A stretch of DNA of 64,000 nt, from contig NZ_FOZM01000002.1 in NCBI RefSeq assembly GCF_900114675.1, positions 186,001 to 250,000 of the forward strand, in the 5' to 3' direction. The stretch comes from Yoonia litorea. GTDB lineage: Bacteria > Pseudomonadota > Alphaproteobacteria > Rhodobacterales > Rhodobacteraceae. The position numbers and the translations under genes were made by a program. The notes under the pieces were generated by a model. It was not told the DNA's origin, did no database searches, and saw only the letters and a list, made by a program, of their open reading frames with translations. This document shows positions 1 through 9,434 of this stretch, one piece after another; position 1 is the first letter of the stretch; each line of letters opens with the position of its first letter.

Positions 1-1141
1 TTTGCAATGCCGCCGCAACTGAGCCGCCCCCGCGGCGTGCTGCCAGAACGCGTCGTTCCGCAACATGCCGTAATTCGCGGACATTGCCCGGCCAATCATG
101 GGCCAGCAATGCTGCCGCATCGTCTGCACTCAGTTCAGGCGGTGCAATCTCGTAAGTTTCAGACAGTTGCGCCACAAAATGCTGGAACAGGAAAACGATA
201 TCGTCTCCGCGTTCGGTCAGCGGCGGAAGATGCAGATGAAACGTGTTCAGACGGTATAGAAAATCAGACCTGAACCTGCCCTCCGCAACCCGGCATTCAA
301 GGTCCTCGTTCGATGCCGCAATGACGCGCACATCGACCCTTACGTCCCGGTCGCTGCCGACAGGCTGAAACTCGCTCGTCTCAAGCACACGTAGTAGTTT
401 GGCCTGCACTTCAATTGATATCGTACCCACTTCATCCAGAAAAAGTGTCCCACCGTCCGATTTACGAAACACACCCTGCTGGCCGTCTACCACTCCGAAA
501 ACTTGTTCTTCCATGCGATCGGCGCTCAAGGTGGCACAGTTCAGCGCAACAAACGGGCGCTCGCTTCGCGGCCCAAGCCGATGCAGCGCACGCGCAACAA
601 CCTCTTTCCCCGTTCCTGTTTGACCTGTGATCAGAACGGGCCCTTTCGCTACGGCCAGATCAATTGCGTCCTGCTTGAGTTGGGTCACAGCAGGACTGTT
701 GCCCAACAAAACCCTATCCAGACCCGATAGCGCCACAAGCTGCGTCCGCATCTGCTGCGCGGACCGGCGCAAGCGGTGCTGTTCGGCCGCATGTCTGATG
801 ATCGTCAAAAGCCGCCGCGGTTCGAAAGGTTTTTCAAGAAATGAATACGCACCCTTCTGGATCGCATCGACAGCCATCGGAATATCCGCATGGGCCGAGA
901 TCAGAACAAGTGGTGGATCCTCATTGCCTTGCAGCCGGTCCAAAAGATCCATGCCTGACATCGCTGGCATACGCACATCTGAAAGAATGACATCCGGGGA
1001 GAGCGCTGCGAGACGTTCCAAAGCTGCGGACGCGGCCTGAAATCTGGTCACTTGCCACCCGGCACGTTCAAGCAAGACACCAAGCGAGTCCCGCATCTCG
1101 CGGTCATCATCGATGACAAAAGCCGTAAATGCATCTGGCAC
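1..1141 (-). CDS. DctD-like NtrC-family response regulator, partial, lacking GAFTGA
   Basis: Translated from a GTG at 1141 and running off the left edge (about 380 codons visible). Residues 1-120 are a receiver domain with acidic residues at 11-13, phosphoacceptor D55 in SDVRMP and K104 in EKPF. An AAA+ domain follows: Walker A GQTGTGKE (173-180) and Walker B GGTLFLDE (230-237), with the WPGNVREL motif near the visible end. Known for the family: loop 1 carries GAFTGA, which contacts sigma-54. Here the stretch between FG (about 215) and GGTLFLDE reads VVDGQQGVF, so the motif is missing. The gene starts 3 bases after the sensor kinase stop, so the two are co-transcribed and form a pair. By analogy with DctB/DctD it may respond to C4-dicarboxylates or another small organic acid, but the ligand is inferred. 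It could act as a sigma-70 activator or a repressor. The DNA-binding C-terminus is outside the window. Confidence 0.88.
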   Translation of the reverse strand, partial: MPDAFTAFVIDDDREMRDSLGVLLERAGWQVTRFQAASAALERLAALSPDVILSDVRMPAMSGMDLLDRLQGNEDPPLVLISAHADIPMAVDAIQKGAYSFLEKPFEPRRLLTIIRHAAEQHRLRRSAQQMRTQLVALSGLDRVLLGNSPAVTQLKQDAIDLAVAKGPVLITGQTGTGKEVVARALHRLGPRSERPFVALNCATLSADRMEEQVFGVVDGQQGVFRKSDGGTLFLDEVGTISIEVQAKLLRVLETSEFQPVGSDRDVRVDVRVIAASNEDLECRVAEGRFRSDFLYRLNTFHLHLPPLTERGDDIVFLFQHFVAQLSETYEIAPPELSADDAAALLAHDWPGNVRELRHVAERRVLAARRGGGSVAAALQ

Positions 1142-1143
1142 AG

Positions 1144-2874
1144 TCAACCCACCCTTGGCAGTCTGACGCTAAAGATCGCGCCACCCCCGACACCTGTTCT
1201 TGCGTCAAGCGTTCCGCCCATTTCATTGATGATTTGCGCCGAGATCGCAAGACCAAGCCCCATTCCTTCGCCGGAAGGTTTCGTGCTGAAGAAAGGTTCC
1301 GACAGGTCTTCCATGCGCAAATCACCCAAGCCGCGGCCATTGTCGGCGACCTCGAGGATGATCTCGTCGGCATCCATCAATCGCAGCTCAATTCTACCTT
1401 CACTCTCGCCCTCAACAGCGTCGATCGCGTTACGCAAGAGGTTGACGATCACTTGTTCGAACCGCGTGGACAAACCTCGTGTTTTGAGCGGGTCAGAGGC
1501 CAGATCAACTGCCACACTCACATTCGCCGCCTCAGCGGTATGTTTGACAAGTGTTAAAGCGTTCTCGACTGCATCCTGCACCACGAACGACCCCATCTGC
1601 GCCGGATCGTTGCGCCCAAAAAGCCGGAGTTGATCGACAATCCGTTGCATGCGTTCAACCAGTCCTGTCAGTTGCGGCGCGAAGCTTCCGGGGACAGCAT
1701 CCCTGGCGATCTCCTCTGCCGTGAGATAGTTGCGCATCGCAGATATCGGTTGACCGAGTTCATGCGTAATGGAGGCGGATAGCTGTCCCAAGGCCGCCAA
1801 CCGGTTCTTGCGACTGAGTTCCGCTCGCGCTTTCTCCAGTTTGGCTTCTGCGATTTTGCGATCACTGATTTCCGTCTCAAGCCGCAGGCGGTCAGCGTCA
1901 GAAATAGCAAGTGCGCGGCGAAGTTGCGAAGCCCGCCAGAGGGCTGCCGCAATAATCAGTGACAGAGTGGCAGTCAGCGCAATCGCCACGAAAAGCAGGG
2001 CCTGACGGCGAATGTCAGCAACATTCGACAACAGATGGACCGTCCAGTCTTCTTGCGCGAGCGCGGCAGGTGTTCTGAGATAGCTCACGCCAGCCAATGT
2101 CAGTCGCCCATCGTCATGAACTTGCCAATCAAGCGGCCGGAGAAGTTTATTTCCGAACTGCTGCTGTTCCTCCAGCCGGTTTGCCGCATTCGAATCGAGA
2201 GGAGCAACCAACCCATAGACGAAATCCGGCTCCGAGGCCGCAAGCACGACACCTTCCCGATTGGTCACCAGGACCAGATCGCCACTATCGACAATCGTCC
2301 GACTGAGGTCGCGCACAGGCACTTTGACAACGACGACGCCAAACGTCGTGCCGCTTTCGTCTTTCACCGGTTCGGCGATGAAGTAACCGGGCCTGCCGGT
2401 TGTGACACCAACGGCGTAGAACCGCCCCTGGCGGCCTTCCATCGCTTCACGGAAATAGGGACGAAAGGTATAGTATCTGCCGACGAGGCTATCAGCATCG
2501 TCATAGTTTGACGACGCAAGCGTTTTGCCATTGGTATCCATGAGAAAGACGAACTCAGCCCCCGACCGCTCGGCAATCGCTGCCAGCGTCGGGTTTAGAC
2601 GGTCTGCATCACCGGTGCGCAGGGCTGCAAGTGTTCCGGGATCGATCGAAAGCACATAGGGCAAATGAGCGAGCCGTGAGAGCGCATCATCAATCGCCCC
2701 TGCGAAGAACTGCGCCCGCGCAGGAGTTTCACGCAGTTTTTCGGCCTGAAAGAAGCTTGAAAGCCCGGCAAAACCAGCGGCTGACAATGCGATCAAAACC
2801 GCAACCGCCGCCAAGAGTTGGATCGCCCGTCGCGTGGCCTGCGGGTTCTGGGTGTGGCTAAGGGTCTGATCCAT
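1144..2874 (-). CDS. DctB-like sensor histidine kinase
   Basis: 576-residue inner-membrane kinase. A membrane segment at about 17-38 and a second at about 291-313 enclose a periplasmic double-Cache-like sensor region of about 250 residues. A predicted coiled coil (about 322-360) leads into HisKA with H371 in SITHELGQP. The ATPase domain shows the N box NLLRNAID, G1 DNGRGLG and G2 GMGLGLAIS, so it should be catalytically competent. The layout matches DctB, which senses C4-dicarboxylates in rhizobia. The ligand here is not provable, because Cache domains of this shape bind many small acids. It is the upstream gene of the pair with the regulator ending off the left edge. No dicarboxylate transporter is visible in the window. 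Confidence 0.88.
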   Translation of the reverse strand: MDQTLSHTQNPQATRRAIQLLAAVAVLIALSAAGFAGLSSFFQAEKLRETPARAQFFAGAIDDALSRLAHLPYVLSIDPGTLAALRTGDADRLNPTLAAIAERSGAEFVFLMDTNGKTLASSNYDDADSLVGRYYTFRPYFREAMEGRQGRFYAVGVTTGRPGYFIAEPVKDESGTTFGVVVVKVPVRDLSRTIVDSGDLVLVTNREGVVLAASEPDFVYGLVAPLDSNAANRLEEQQQFGNKLLRPLDWQVHDDGRLTLAGVSYLRTPAALAQEDWTVHLLSNVADIRRQALLFVAIALTATLSLIIAAALWRASQLRRALAISDADRLRLETEISDRKIAEAKLEKARAELSRKNRLAALGQLSASITHELGQPISAMRNYLTAEEIARDAVPGSFAPQLTGLVERMQRIVDQLRLFGRNDPAQMGSFVVQDAVENALTLVKHTAEAANVSVAVDLASDPLKTRGLSTRFEQVIVNLLRNAIDAVEGESEGRIELRLMDADEIILEVADNGRGLGDLRMEDLSEPFFSTKPSGEGMGLGLAISAQIINEMGGTLDARTGVGGGAIFSVRLPRVG

Positions 2875-2979
2875 AGGTCCGTGAGACAGATTGCGTAGGC
2901 CATCGCACGAGCCATGCCGCGCTTGAGCGACGATAACGCAAAATCACAGGCCTGTAAGACCCCATCTTATGGAGGGCGG

Positions 2980-3055
2980 TGGTGCCGCTGATAGGACTCG
3001 AACCTACGACCCCATCATTACGAATGACGTGCTCTACCAGCTGAGCTACAGCGGC
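2980..3055 (-). tRNA. tRNA-Thr (anticodon CGT)
   Basis: Reading the minus strand, a 7-bp acceptor stem GCCGCTG/CAGCGGC closes a standard cloverleaf: D arm with AGCTGGTAGA, anticodon loop TTCGTAA giving anticodon CGT (reads ACG, threonine), T arm with GGTTCGAGTCC, and an encoded 3' CCA. Length is 76 nt including CCA, with no intron. It stands alone between the kinase and hemY, with about 100 bases to the kinase start. Confidence 0.96.
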
Positions 3056-3098
3056 CAACCGGCGCTCTCTTAGCACTGCGCCGGACGTGCGAAAAGGC

Positions 3099-4565
3099 CT
3101 ATTTCTTCTCTTCTTCGTCGACAGCTTGCGGCGGATCGGTCACGTCTTCGGCTTCTACGATTTCCGCTGGCACGACCTCAGGGGTTGACGACTGTCCAAC
3201 AATCAATGGCAGCATTTCGGTGCCAACCGGCATCGCAACTTCACTGGTCGGAGGTGTCTTCCACGACAGGGTATCGAAGGATCCGCAGTTGTCGCAGGTC
3301 GCGCGCCACTGCGCATGAATGTTCTGGCAATTGTCACAGATCCATTGCGGCCCCCTTGGCGCTGTCAAAGCGCGGGTCAACCATCCGCGCACAACTGAAT
3401 CGTCAGCACCCTCACCGCGCTCGATCGCCGCCATCAGCGTCAGCACGCGCGCGGAGGGGTCTTGATCGACCAAATCAGCAATTGCGCGGCGCGCCTCGGG
3501 GAAGTCTTCTGCCGCAATATGCAGCTCTGCCATCAGCATTTTGGTCTCAGGATGGTTTGGCGTTGTTTTCGTCAGCGCCTTGAACCGCTTGAGCCGCTCG
3601 GTCGCGTTCTCGTCCGGTGCGATTTCAGCATAGGCGGCTGCAATGTCGGGATGTGGCTGCACGCCCCAAGCTTTGGTCAGCACACGAGCGGCGTAGCGGC
3701 TGTTTCCGTCGCCGATATATCCTTGCGCAGCCATGATCGCTGCCGGGATCAGGTCTGGGGAAAGACGGTTTGCCTGAATAGCAGCCTCGCGCGCCTCAAT
3801 CGTTTTGCCCTCATCAAGGACATCGCGCGCTTCTGACAGGGCCAGAACAGCATCACGACGTTTATGCACGTCCCGCGGCAACCCGCCGGATTTCAGCTTT
3901 GCTGCAAGTGTTTCGCGCGCACCGCTCCAGTCGGATTTCTCCGCCTGCAGCCGCAACAAAACATCTTGCGTTTCTTCGTGTCGTGGCTTCAGCGCGAACG
4001 CTTTCTTGGCAAGTTCGAGCGCCAGGTCCGTATCACCCTCCGAAAGCTTCTGTTTCATGATGCCACGCACACCGACAAAACGGGTTTTGTCGTCGATAAG
4101 CAGCTTCTTGTAGGTCTCCTCTGCCTTGCGTCGGTCACCTGTCATCTCAGCCGCCTGCGCTGTGAGCAGGTTCGTCAGTTGCGGCTGCTGCAGGTATTTT
4201 TCCGCGCGGGCGGCCTTTGTCATGGCCAGATGACCTTCGCCAGAGGCAAGCGCCATCATCCCCTCGCTCAGGGCCTCATAACCCTTTCGCTCGCGATTGC
4301 GGTCGAAATAGCGCGAAATCGCAGTTTCATCGCCATTGAGGAATTTGAATGTCGCGACCAGCAGCGCCAGAAGCTTCAATCCGACCCAGACTGCTACGAT
4401 CAACGCAACAAAGGCGAAGACCATCTCGAGCGGGCTCAACGTGAATTCCTGTCCTGCGACGTCAATCGTGGCGCCACCGTCAACTTCCATAAGCTGCGTG
4501 CCGCCATAGGTCAGCGCAGTGATAGCGGCGACAAATGCAAGGATTTTAATGAGAGACCAAAGCAT
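3099..4565 (-). CDS. hemY: HemY-like TPR membrane protein with C-terminal zinc ribbon
   Basis: 488 residues. The N-terminus has two membrane segments (about 5-25 and 46-70) with the HemY_N pattern, followed by TPR-like helical repeats. Near the C-terminus four cysteines (C410, C413, C424, C427 in ICDNC...ATCDNC) form a rubredoxin-like or zinc-ribbon knuckle, and the tail is acidic. It follows the mic60-like gene after 11 bases in a hemD-mic60-hemY operon, the gene order known in alphaproteobacteria. The HemY name comes from its linkage to haem genes. No enzymatic activity is evident, and this is not protoporphyrinogen oxidase. The ribbon recalls the one in LapB, which controls LPS synthesis, so an adaptor role at the inner membrane is a reasonable inference. 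Confidence 0.85.
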   Translation of the reverse strand: MLWSLIKILAFVAAITALTYGGTQLMEVDGGATIDVAGQEFTLSPLEMVFAFVALIVAVWVGLKLLALLVATFKFLNGDETAISRYFDRNRERKGYEALSEGMMALASGEGHLAMTKAARAEKYLQQPQLTNLLTAQAAEMTGDRRKAEETYKKLLIDDKTRFVGVRGIMKQKLSEGDTDLALELAKKAFALKPRHEETQDVLLRLQAEKSDWSGARETLAAKLKSGGLPRDVHKRRDAVLALSEARDVLDEGKTIEAREAAIQANRLSPDLIPAAIMAAQGYIGDGNSRYAARVLTKAWGVQPHPDIAAAYAEIAPDENATERLKRFKALTKTTPNHPETKMLMAELHIAAEDFPEARRAIADLVDQDPSARVLTLMAAIERGEGADDSVVRGWLTRALTAPRGPQWICDNCQNIHAQWRATCDNCGSFDTLSWKTPPTSEVAMPVGTEMLPLIVGQSSTPEVVPAEIVEAEDVTDPPQAVDEEEKK

Positions 4566-4576
4566 ATTCAGCGCCT

Positions 4577-5776
4577 TTAATTATCAGAAAGGTTTGAAGA
4601 AAGGACATCGACGGCTGCCACTGCACTCGCGCGGGCTTCTGCCTGTGCAAGCCAGTCCGACATTTCAGCGCGGGCGACCTCTGGCAAGGCACTGAGTTCT
4701 GCAAGCGCATCAGACAAACGCCCACTGCGCAACGCGGCTTCAGCCCGAGAGAGTACGGCATCCGCATCATCGCCGTCGCGTGGTGCGGTTGACCTGACAT
4801 CAAACTGGTTGCGCAGGAATGCGCCGAAGCCTGTCGTCGCTTCACCTGCAACGCCTTCTGAGCGTGCGGTTGCGAGCGCTTCGCGCGCAACCTCAGAGAA
4901 GGAGTCCTGCAATGCTGGCAATGTGACAACACCATCCTCGACAGCCAGAAGAGCGTCGGGGACAGGCTCATCCAACACCTCTTCGAGGTCTGCGAGTGCT
5001 GCACCGATTGGTGCACCGCTTTCCATTGCAGTCTGGATCCGCGCCAAAGCCGCACGGGCCGCAGCGTTCCGGGCAGCGGCAGCAGCGTTTTCCTCAATCG
5101 CAGCGGCTGCAGCACGGGCCTCGTCCAGTTCCGCTTGTGCTGCATTTGTCATATCGGCGATCTGCGCACGCAGCGCATCCATTTCGGCAGTGACCGCGGC
5201 GCTTGCTTCGGGGTCACCTGACGGCACAGCAGCAGGACGACTTTCAAGATCTTCTATACGCGCAGCAATATCGGCGATCGACGCCGAAAGATCGTCAAGC
5301 CGCGCATTCATCGCTTCTTCGATCTCGGACGTATCGAAGTTGGGCTGCGTGTCCAACTGCGCCTCCAGGGCTTCAATTGCAGCCCCTTGTTGCGACAGCG
5401 TAACCGCAACCCCATCATCAGAAGTGGGCGTTGTCAGCGTTGCGACCGCATAGCCAATGGCGCCCGCAAATAATCCGCCCAGCGCCAAAGGAAGGAAACT
5501 GCTCATACCTGTCTTGGGCGGCGGCGTTGTGCTTTTAGGTGCCGCATCGACAGGTCTCTCGTTCTGCACCGGTGGCACGGACGGAGCCAGTGTCGGTTCC
5601 TCAACGGCGGGGGCTTCATCAGGGGCAGGATCCGAGTTTGAGGCATGCACTTCGGGTGGAATCGCATCAACATGCGGATCAGACACACCAACCGATTCGG
5701 TAGAGTCTGGGGCCGTTTCAGTTGTTTCGTCCGTCTTCTTGGACCTCTTTTGGTCCTTGGTTGGCTGTTTTGCCAC
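4577..5776 (-). CDS. Mitofilin/Mic60-like inner-membrane protein (COG4223)
   Basis: 399 residues. An acidic, proline-rich cytosolic N-terminus (1-90) precedes a single membrane segment (about 92-113, rich in L/G/A). A long alanine-rich coiled coil follows (about 125-240), then a C-terminal helical domain of the mitofilin type ending in a W-L-A-Q-A-E-A-R stretch. The position between hemD and hemY is the diagnostic context of alphaproteobacterial Mic60, which is known to shape intracytoplasmic membranes and contact outer-membrane proteins. Its closeness to haem genes is conserved but unexplained. Alternatively it could simply be labelled COG4223 protein. The family call is firm, the function in this organism inferred. 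Confidence 0.82.
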   Translation of the reverse strand: MAKQPTKDQKRSKKTDETTETAPDSTESVGVSDPHVDAIPPEVHASNSDPAPDEAPAVEEPTLAPSVPPVQNERPVDAAPKSTTPPPKTGMSSFLPLALGGLFAGAIGYAVATLTTPTSDDGVAVTLSQQGAAIEALEAQLDTQPNFDTSEIEEAMNARLDDLSASIADIAARIEDLESRPAAVPSGDPEASAAVTAEMDALRAQIADMTNAAQAELDEARAAAAAIEENAAAAARNAAARAALARIQTAMESGAPIGAALADLEEVLDEPVPDALLAVEDGVVTLPALQDSFSEVAREALATARSEGVAGEATTGFGAFLRNQFDVRSTAPRDGDDADAVLSRAEAALRSGRLSDALAELSALPEVARAEMSDWLAQAEARASAVAAVDVLSSNLSDN

Positions 5777-5874
5777 GTTTTCACCCTTTCACCGCCCCCA
5801 CCCGCCAAAATGCGCAGGTGATACAACAGAGTAGCCCGCCTCCCTCCGACCCTCAAGCAAGCTGCGACATTCTG

Positions 5875-6579
5875 TCAGCTAAGATCGAGCGCCTTCAGCG
5901 CCTGCACAACCGCGTCTGTCATGGAAGCGGCATCAGGTTTCTTTGCCAAACGCATCTCCGCGACAGGTCGTTCCGCCGTCGCGTCCTGAACTGCCTTGCT
6001 CATCGCAACGAGAGACAAAGGGGCTTTGAACGGCCCTTGTTTCATAAATATGTCGGCTGTGCGCGGTGAAAAGAGGGGGACGACCACGGGTGCGCTTTGA
6101 TCAAGGCACTCGCGCGCCTCTGGTGAGAGAGCGAGAGCTTTCTGCTCATAGGCAACAACATCATGGCAGTTCAGGCCCGCGTCTTTCAATTTTTCGGCAA
6201 TCTGCCCCCGCGTATAGGTGCCGCGAATATGGGCAAGCGTGCCTTCAGGACGTGCACTAATGATACTTGAGGCCAGACCATGCGCGTCGCCCGGACCTGT
6301 GATTGCCGCAAATCCCGATTCTCCTGCGGCTTCTGATGTCTTTTGGCCGACACACCATGCGGTGCGTCCATCATTGAGCCCAAGTCGCTTGGCTGCTCTG
6401 ACGCCATGCAGTGACGTCAAGATGACCGCGTCTGCCTTTGGCTTGGCTACCTCGAAGAAACAGATCTCCAAAAGTGGCGACCCGATGACCTTTAGAGCCC
6501 CCTGAATGCGCGCTTCGACGGTCTTTGCAAAAGGCGCATTCTGACCCTCCGGTCGTGTCAGCAAGAGAGTGGGGGTCAT
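5875..6579 (-). CDS. hemD: Uroporphyrinogen-III synthase
   Basis: 234 residues from the ATG at 6579, chosen because the family pattern [11 protein letters not shown] begins there; an open frame extends further upstream but runs into the divergent tsaD region. HemD closes and rearranges hydroxymethylbilane to uroporphyrinogen III in cytosolic tetrapyrrole synthesis. The two-lobed alpha/beta pattern is visible, with LTSLHGVRA in the first half and [11 protein letters not shown] in the second. Sequence conservation in this family is always low, so neighbours (mic60-like and hemY downstream, tsaD divergent) support the call. hemC is not in the window. Confidence 0.85.
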   Translation of the reverse strand: MTPTLLLTRPEGQNAPFAKTVEARIQGALKVIGSPLLEICFFEVAKPKADAVILTSLHGVRAAKRLGLNDGRTAWCVGQKTSEAAGESGFAAITGPGDAHGLASSIISARPEGTLAHIRGTYTRGQIAEKLKDAGLNCHDVVAYEQKALALSPEARECLDQSAPVVVPLFSPRTADIFMKQGPFKAPLSLVAMSKAVQDATAERPVAEMRLAKKPDAASMTDAVVQALKALDLS

Positions 6580-6647
6580 CGAGGCACCATTGTTTGCGCG
6601 TATCCACAGTGTTACCTGCGTTGCACCAACACGCAACCGGACAAGCA

Positions 6648-7730
6648 ATGACCGACGCACTGACGATTTTGGGCATCGAAAGCAGCTGCGATGATACCGC
6701 GGCAGCGGTCGTGCGCGGTAACTCGGTCCTTTCGAATGTCGTTTACGGCCAGACATCTTTACATGCAGACTTTGGCGGTGTGGTGCCCGAGATTGCTGCC
6801 CGCGCGCATGCCGAAAAACTGGACCATGCTGTCGAGGAAGCCTTGAGCATCGCCCAACTCAAGCTGGCGGACCTTGATGGCATTGCCGTGACAGCCGGAC
6901 CGGGCCTGATCGGAGGCGTCTTGTCAGGCGTGATGTGCGCCAAGGGTTTGGCTGCGGCGACAGGTCTTCCGCTTGTTGGTGTCAATCACCTGGCCGGTCA
7001 CGCCTTGACGCCGCGCCTGACAGATCAGATTGCCTATCCTTATCTGATGTTGTTGGTATCTGGCGGGCACTGCCAGTTTCTGATCGTCAAATCCCACGAT
7101 GAGTATGAGCGGCTCGGAGGCACGATTGACGATGCTCCTGGCGAGGCCTTCGATAAAACCGCCCGTCTTCTCGGCCTGCCCCAGCCAGGCGGCCCCTCAG
7201 TTGAAAAGGCGGCGGCTGACGGCGACCCAAAACGTTTCCCTCTTCCCCGACCGCTTTTTAATCAGGCAGGATGCGATATGTCATTCTCTGGATTGAAAAC
7301 AGCGATCCTGCGTGCACGTGACGCCGTTGTTGCCGAAAAGAATGGCCTGACCGTCAAAGATCAATCTGATCTGGCGGCAAGTTTTCAGGCGGCAGTGGCG
7401 GATGTCCTGATTGAGAAGACCCGTCGCGCGGTCGACAGCTATCTGCGTCTGTCACCTGATGCGCCTAGCTTTGCCATTGCTGGCGGCGTTGCGGCCAATG
7501 GTGCGATCCGGCAGGGGCTTATGGACCTTTGTCAGAAAGCGAATGTGTCATTTATCGCGCCGCCACTCCGTCTTTGCACGGACAACGCAGCAATGATTGC
7601 CTATGCTGGACTCGAGAAGATGGCCGCTGGCGAACAAGACGACCTGTCTTTCTCCGCACGGCCGCGCTGGCCGCTTGATCAGCGGGCAACGCCCATGCTT
7701 GGCTCAGGCAAGAAAGGGGCGAAGGCATGA
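6648..7730 (+). CDS. tsaD: tRNA N6-adenosine threonylcarbamoyltransferase
   Basis: 360 residues from the ATG at 6648, giving [16 protein letters not shown]. TsaD transfers the threonylcarbamoyl group to A37 of tRNAs reading ANN codons, in a complex with TsaB and TsaE. The ASKHA-fold motifs are present: ESSCDDT at the start, metal ligands H114 and H118 in NHLAGHA, SGGHCQ, GEAFDK and the C-terminal [11 protein letters not shown]. Length is normal for bacteria. It diverges from hemD with 68 bases between starts and overlaps gpsA by four bases (ATGA), so the two are translationally coupled. TsaB and TsaE are not in the window. Confidence 0.97.
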   Translation: MTDALTILGIESSCDDTAAAVVRGNSVLSNVVYGQTSLHADFGGVVPEIAARAHAEKLDHAVEEALSIAQLKLADLDGIAVTAGPGLIGGVLSGVMCAKGLAAATGLPLVGVNHLAGHALTPRLTDQIAYPYLMLLVSGGHCQFLIVKSHDEYERLGGTIDDAPGEAFDKTARLLGLPQPGGPSVEKAAADGDPKRFPLPRPLFNQAGCDMSFSGLKTAILRARDAVVAEKNGLTVKDQSDLAASFQAAVADVLIEKTRRAVDSYLRLSPDAPSFAIAGGVAANGAIRQGLMDLCQKANVSFIAPPLRLCTDNAAMIAYAGLEKMAAGEQDDLSFSARPRWPLDQRATPMLGSGKKGAKA

Positions 7731-8689
7731 AGATCGGGATCGCGGGCGGAGGCGCATTCGGCACTGCACTGGCCGTTGCGCTTGCCCTGAACGGCAGGCA
7801 GGTGACGCTTTGGGCGCGGGGTGGTGACACAGTTGACCAAATAGTTCGATTTCGTACCAACTCGCGTTTGCCCAACATTGAGATACCTCCGAGTGTCGAA
7901 GCTTCGACCGAAATCGCACCATTGCTGACCTGTGATACGATCCTGATAGCGATACCCGCTCAGACTTTACCGGGCTTTCTTGCTGAACACCGGGACAGTC
8001 TATCTGGGAAGGCGCTGGTCGCCTGTTGTAAGGGCATCGACCTGACACGGATGACCGGGCCCGCGACGACGATCCAAGACGTTGTTCCGGGTGCGACCGC
8101 TGCAATGCTCACAGGACCGAGTTTTGCAGCCGACATCGCAAAAGGATTGCCGACAGCTTTGACCCTCGCCTGCGGTGATGATGCGCAGGGACAGGTTCTG
8201 CAAAAGGCACTTTCGACAAATAGCCTTCGCCTATACCGAACGACCGATACGGTTGGCGCGGAATTGGGTGGCGCGTTGAAGAACGTCATGGCAATCGCGT
8301 CAGGGATCGCGATTGGCGCGGGTTTTGGCGAAAGCGCACGCGCGGCGTTGATTACGCGCGGATTTCCAGAGATGCAGCGGCTCGCACTCCAACTCGGTGG
8401 AGAGGCCGACACACTGGCCGGATTGTCTGGTTTCGGTGACCTCGTTCTGACGTGCACGTCAGATCAGTCCCGCAACTACCGCTTTGGGCTGTCATTGGGC
8501 CGGAACGAAAGCTTTGACAAAACGACCACGGTTGAAGGTGCGGCCACTGCCCGCGCCGTCAAACAACTGGCACAAACTCGCAAGATCGACATGCCAATCT
8601 CGACGGTTGTTGCCGATCTCGTTGACGGCCACACAGACATTCGCACAGCACTTGATACATTGCTTTCACGTCCACTGAAGGAGGAATAG
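7727..8689 (+). CDS. gpsA: NAD(P)-dependent glycerol-3-phosphate dehydrogenase
   Basis: 320 residues. Makes sn-glycerol 3-phosphate from dihydroxyacetone phosphate for phospholipid synthesis. The N-terminal Rossmann motif [10 protein letters not shown] is followed by the catalytic lysine in [13 protein letters not shown] and by [18 protein letters not shown], which is characteristic of the family. Its start overlaps the tsaD stop and its stop abuts the YciI start, so tsaD, gpsA, the YciI gene and the EVE gene form one tightly packed operon. Confidence 0.96.
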   Translation: MKIGIAGGGAFGTALAVALALNGRQVTLWARGGDTVDQIVRFRTNSRLPNIEIPPSVEASTEIAPLLTCDTILIAIPAQTLPGFLAEHRDSLSGKALVACCKGIDLTRMTGPATTIQDVVPGATAAMLTGPSFAADIAKGLPTALTLACGDDAQGQVLQKALSTNSLRLYRTTDTVGAELGGALKNVMAIASGIAIGAGFGESARAALITRGFPEMQRLALQLGGEADTLAGLSGFGDLVLTCTSDQSRNYRFGLSLGRNESFDKTTTVEGAATARAVKQLAQTRKIDMPISTVVADLVDGHTDIRTALDTLLSRPLKEE

Positions 8690-8962
8690 ATGCGATTTGC
8701 GCTGATGACAAAAGACAAGCCAGGGGCATTGCAGACGCGGCTCGACAATCGGGAGGCTCATCTCGCCTACATAGCCGAGACCGGTGTAGTGGAAATAGCC
8801 GGCCCCGTGCTGGATGACGAAGGCCAGATGTGCGGCTCGCTGATTATCCTTGACGTAGACGACCTGGTGACAGCGCAAAACTGGGCTGACAATGATCCCT
8901 ATGCCAAAGCGGGCCTTTTCAGTGAAGTTACACTGCGTGCCTGGAAGAAGGTGATCGGCTGA
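8690..8962 (+). CDS. YciI family protein
   Basis: 90-residue single-domain ferredoxin-like protein. The pattern MRFALMTKDKPGAL, LAYIAETGVVEIAGPVLDD and the closing DPYAKAGLFSEVTLRAWKKV are typical of YciI/YCII domains. Its role is uncertain: family members include dehalogenases and small dimeric domains of unknown substrate. It starts directly after the gpsA stop, with AGGAGG-like sequence just upstream, and its stop overlaps the next start (TGATG). The same four-gene order is common in relatives, suggesting a housekeeping role. Confidence 0.9.
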   Translation: MRFALMTKDKPGALQTRLDNREAHLAYIAETGVVEIAGPVLDDEGQMCGSLIILDVDDLVTAQNWADNDPYAKAGLFSEVTLRAWKKVIG

Positions 8963-9381
8963 TGGCCTACTGGCTGTTTAAATCAGAACCCGACGTCTGG
9001 GGTTGGGATGCGCAAGTTGCAAAGGGCGACAAAGGCGAGCAATGGGACGGCGTGCGCAATTATCAGGCCCGCAATAACATGCGGGAGATGAAACTGGGCG
9101 AGAAGGGATTCTTCTACCATTCACGCAGCGGCCTTGAGATCGTGGGTATTGTCGAGGTCTGCGCAGAGGCACATCCGGATACCACCACTGATGACCCCCG
9201 TTGGGAATGCGTCGATATCAAAGCACTTCGTCCCTTTACCGTGCCAGTCAGCCTTGATGCCATCAAAGCCGATGAACGTCTCTCGGACATGGTGCTCGTC
9301 AAAAATTCACGCCTTTCGGTCCAGCCGGTGACAGAACAGGAATGGCAAATCATTTGCGAGATGGGCCAAACGGACCCCTAG
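8962..9381 (+). CDS. EVE domain-containing protein
   Basis: 139 residues. AYWLFKSEPDVWGWDAQVA, the WDGVRNYQARNNMREM block, GFFYHS and VPVSLDAIKAD are the conserved EVE (PUA-like) elements. EVE domains belong to the group that recognises modified bases in DNA or RNA, using an aromatic pocket. Stand-alone EVE proteins of about 140 residues are widespread in proteobacteria and their exact target is not settled. Last gene of the tsaD operon, overlapping the YciI stop by one base. Confidence 0.92.
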   Translation: MAYWLFKSEPDVWGWDAQVAKGDKGEQWDGVRNYQARNNMREMKLGEKGFFYHSRSGLEIVGIVEVCAEAHPDTTTDDPRWECVDIKALRPFTVPVSLDAIKADERLSDMVLVKNSRLSVQPVTEQEWQIICEMGQTDP

Positions 9382-9434
9382 TCGCATTGAAAAAACACCG
9401 TCATAGTTGTGCCAAGCCAGCTTGAGAGGGAACT

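Noticed and set aside
5480..5860. Alternative frames over the mic60-like N-terminus
   Set aside because: The mic60 frame has the right membrane segment, coiled coil and neighbours; others lack features.
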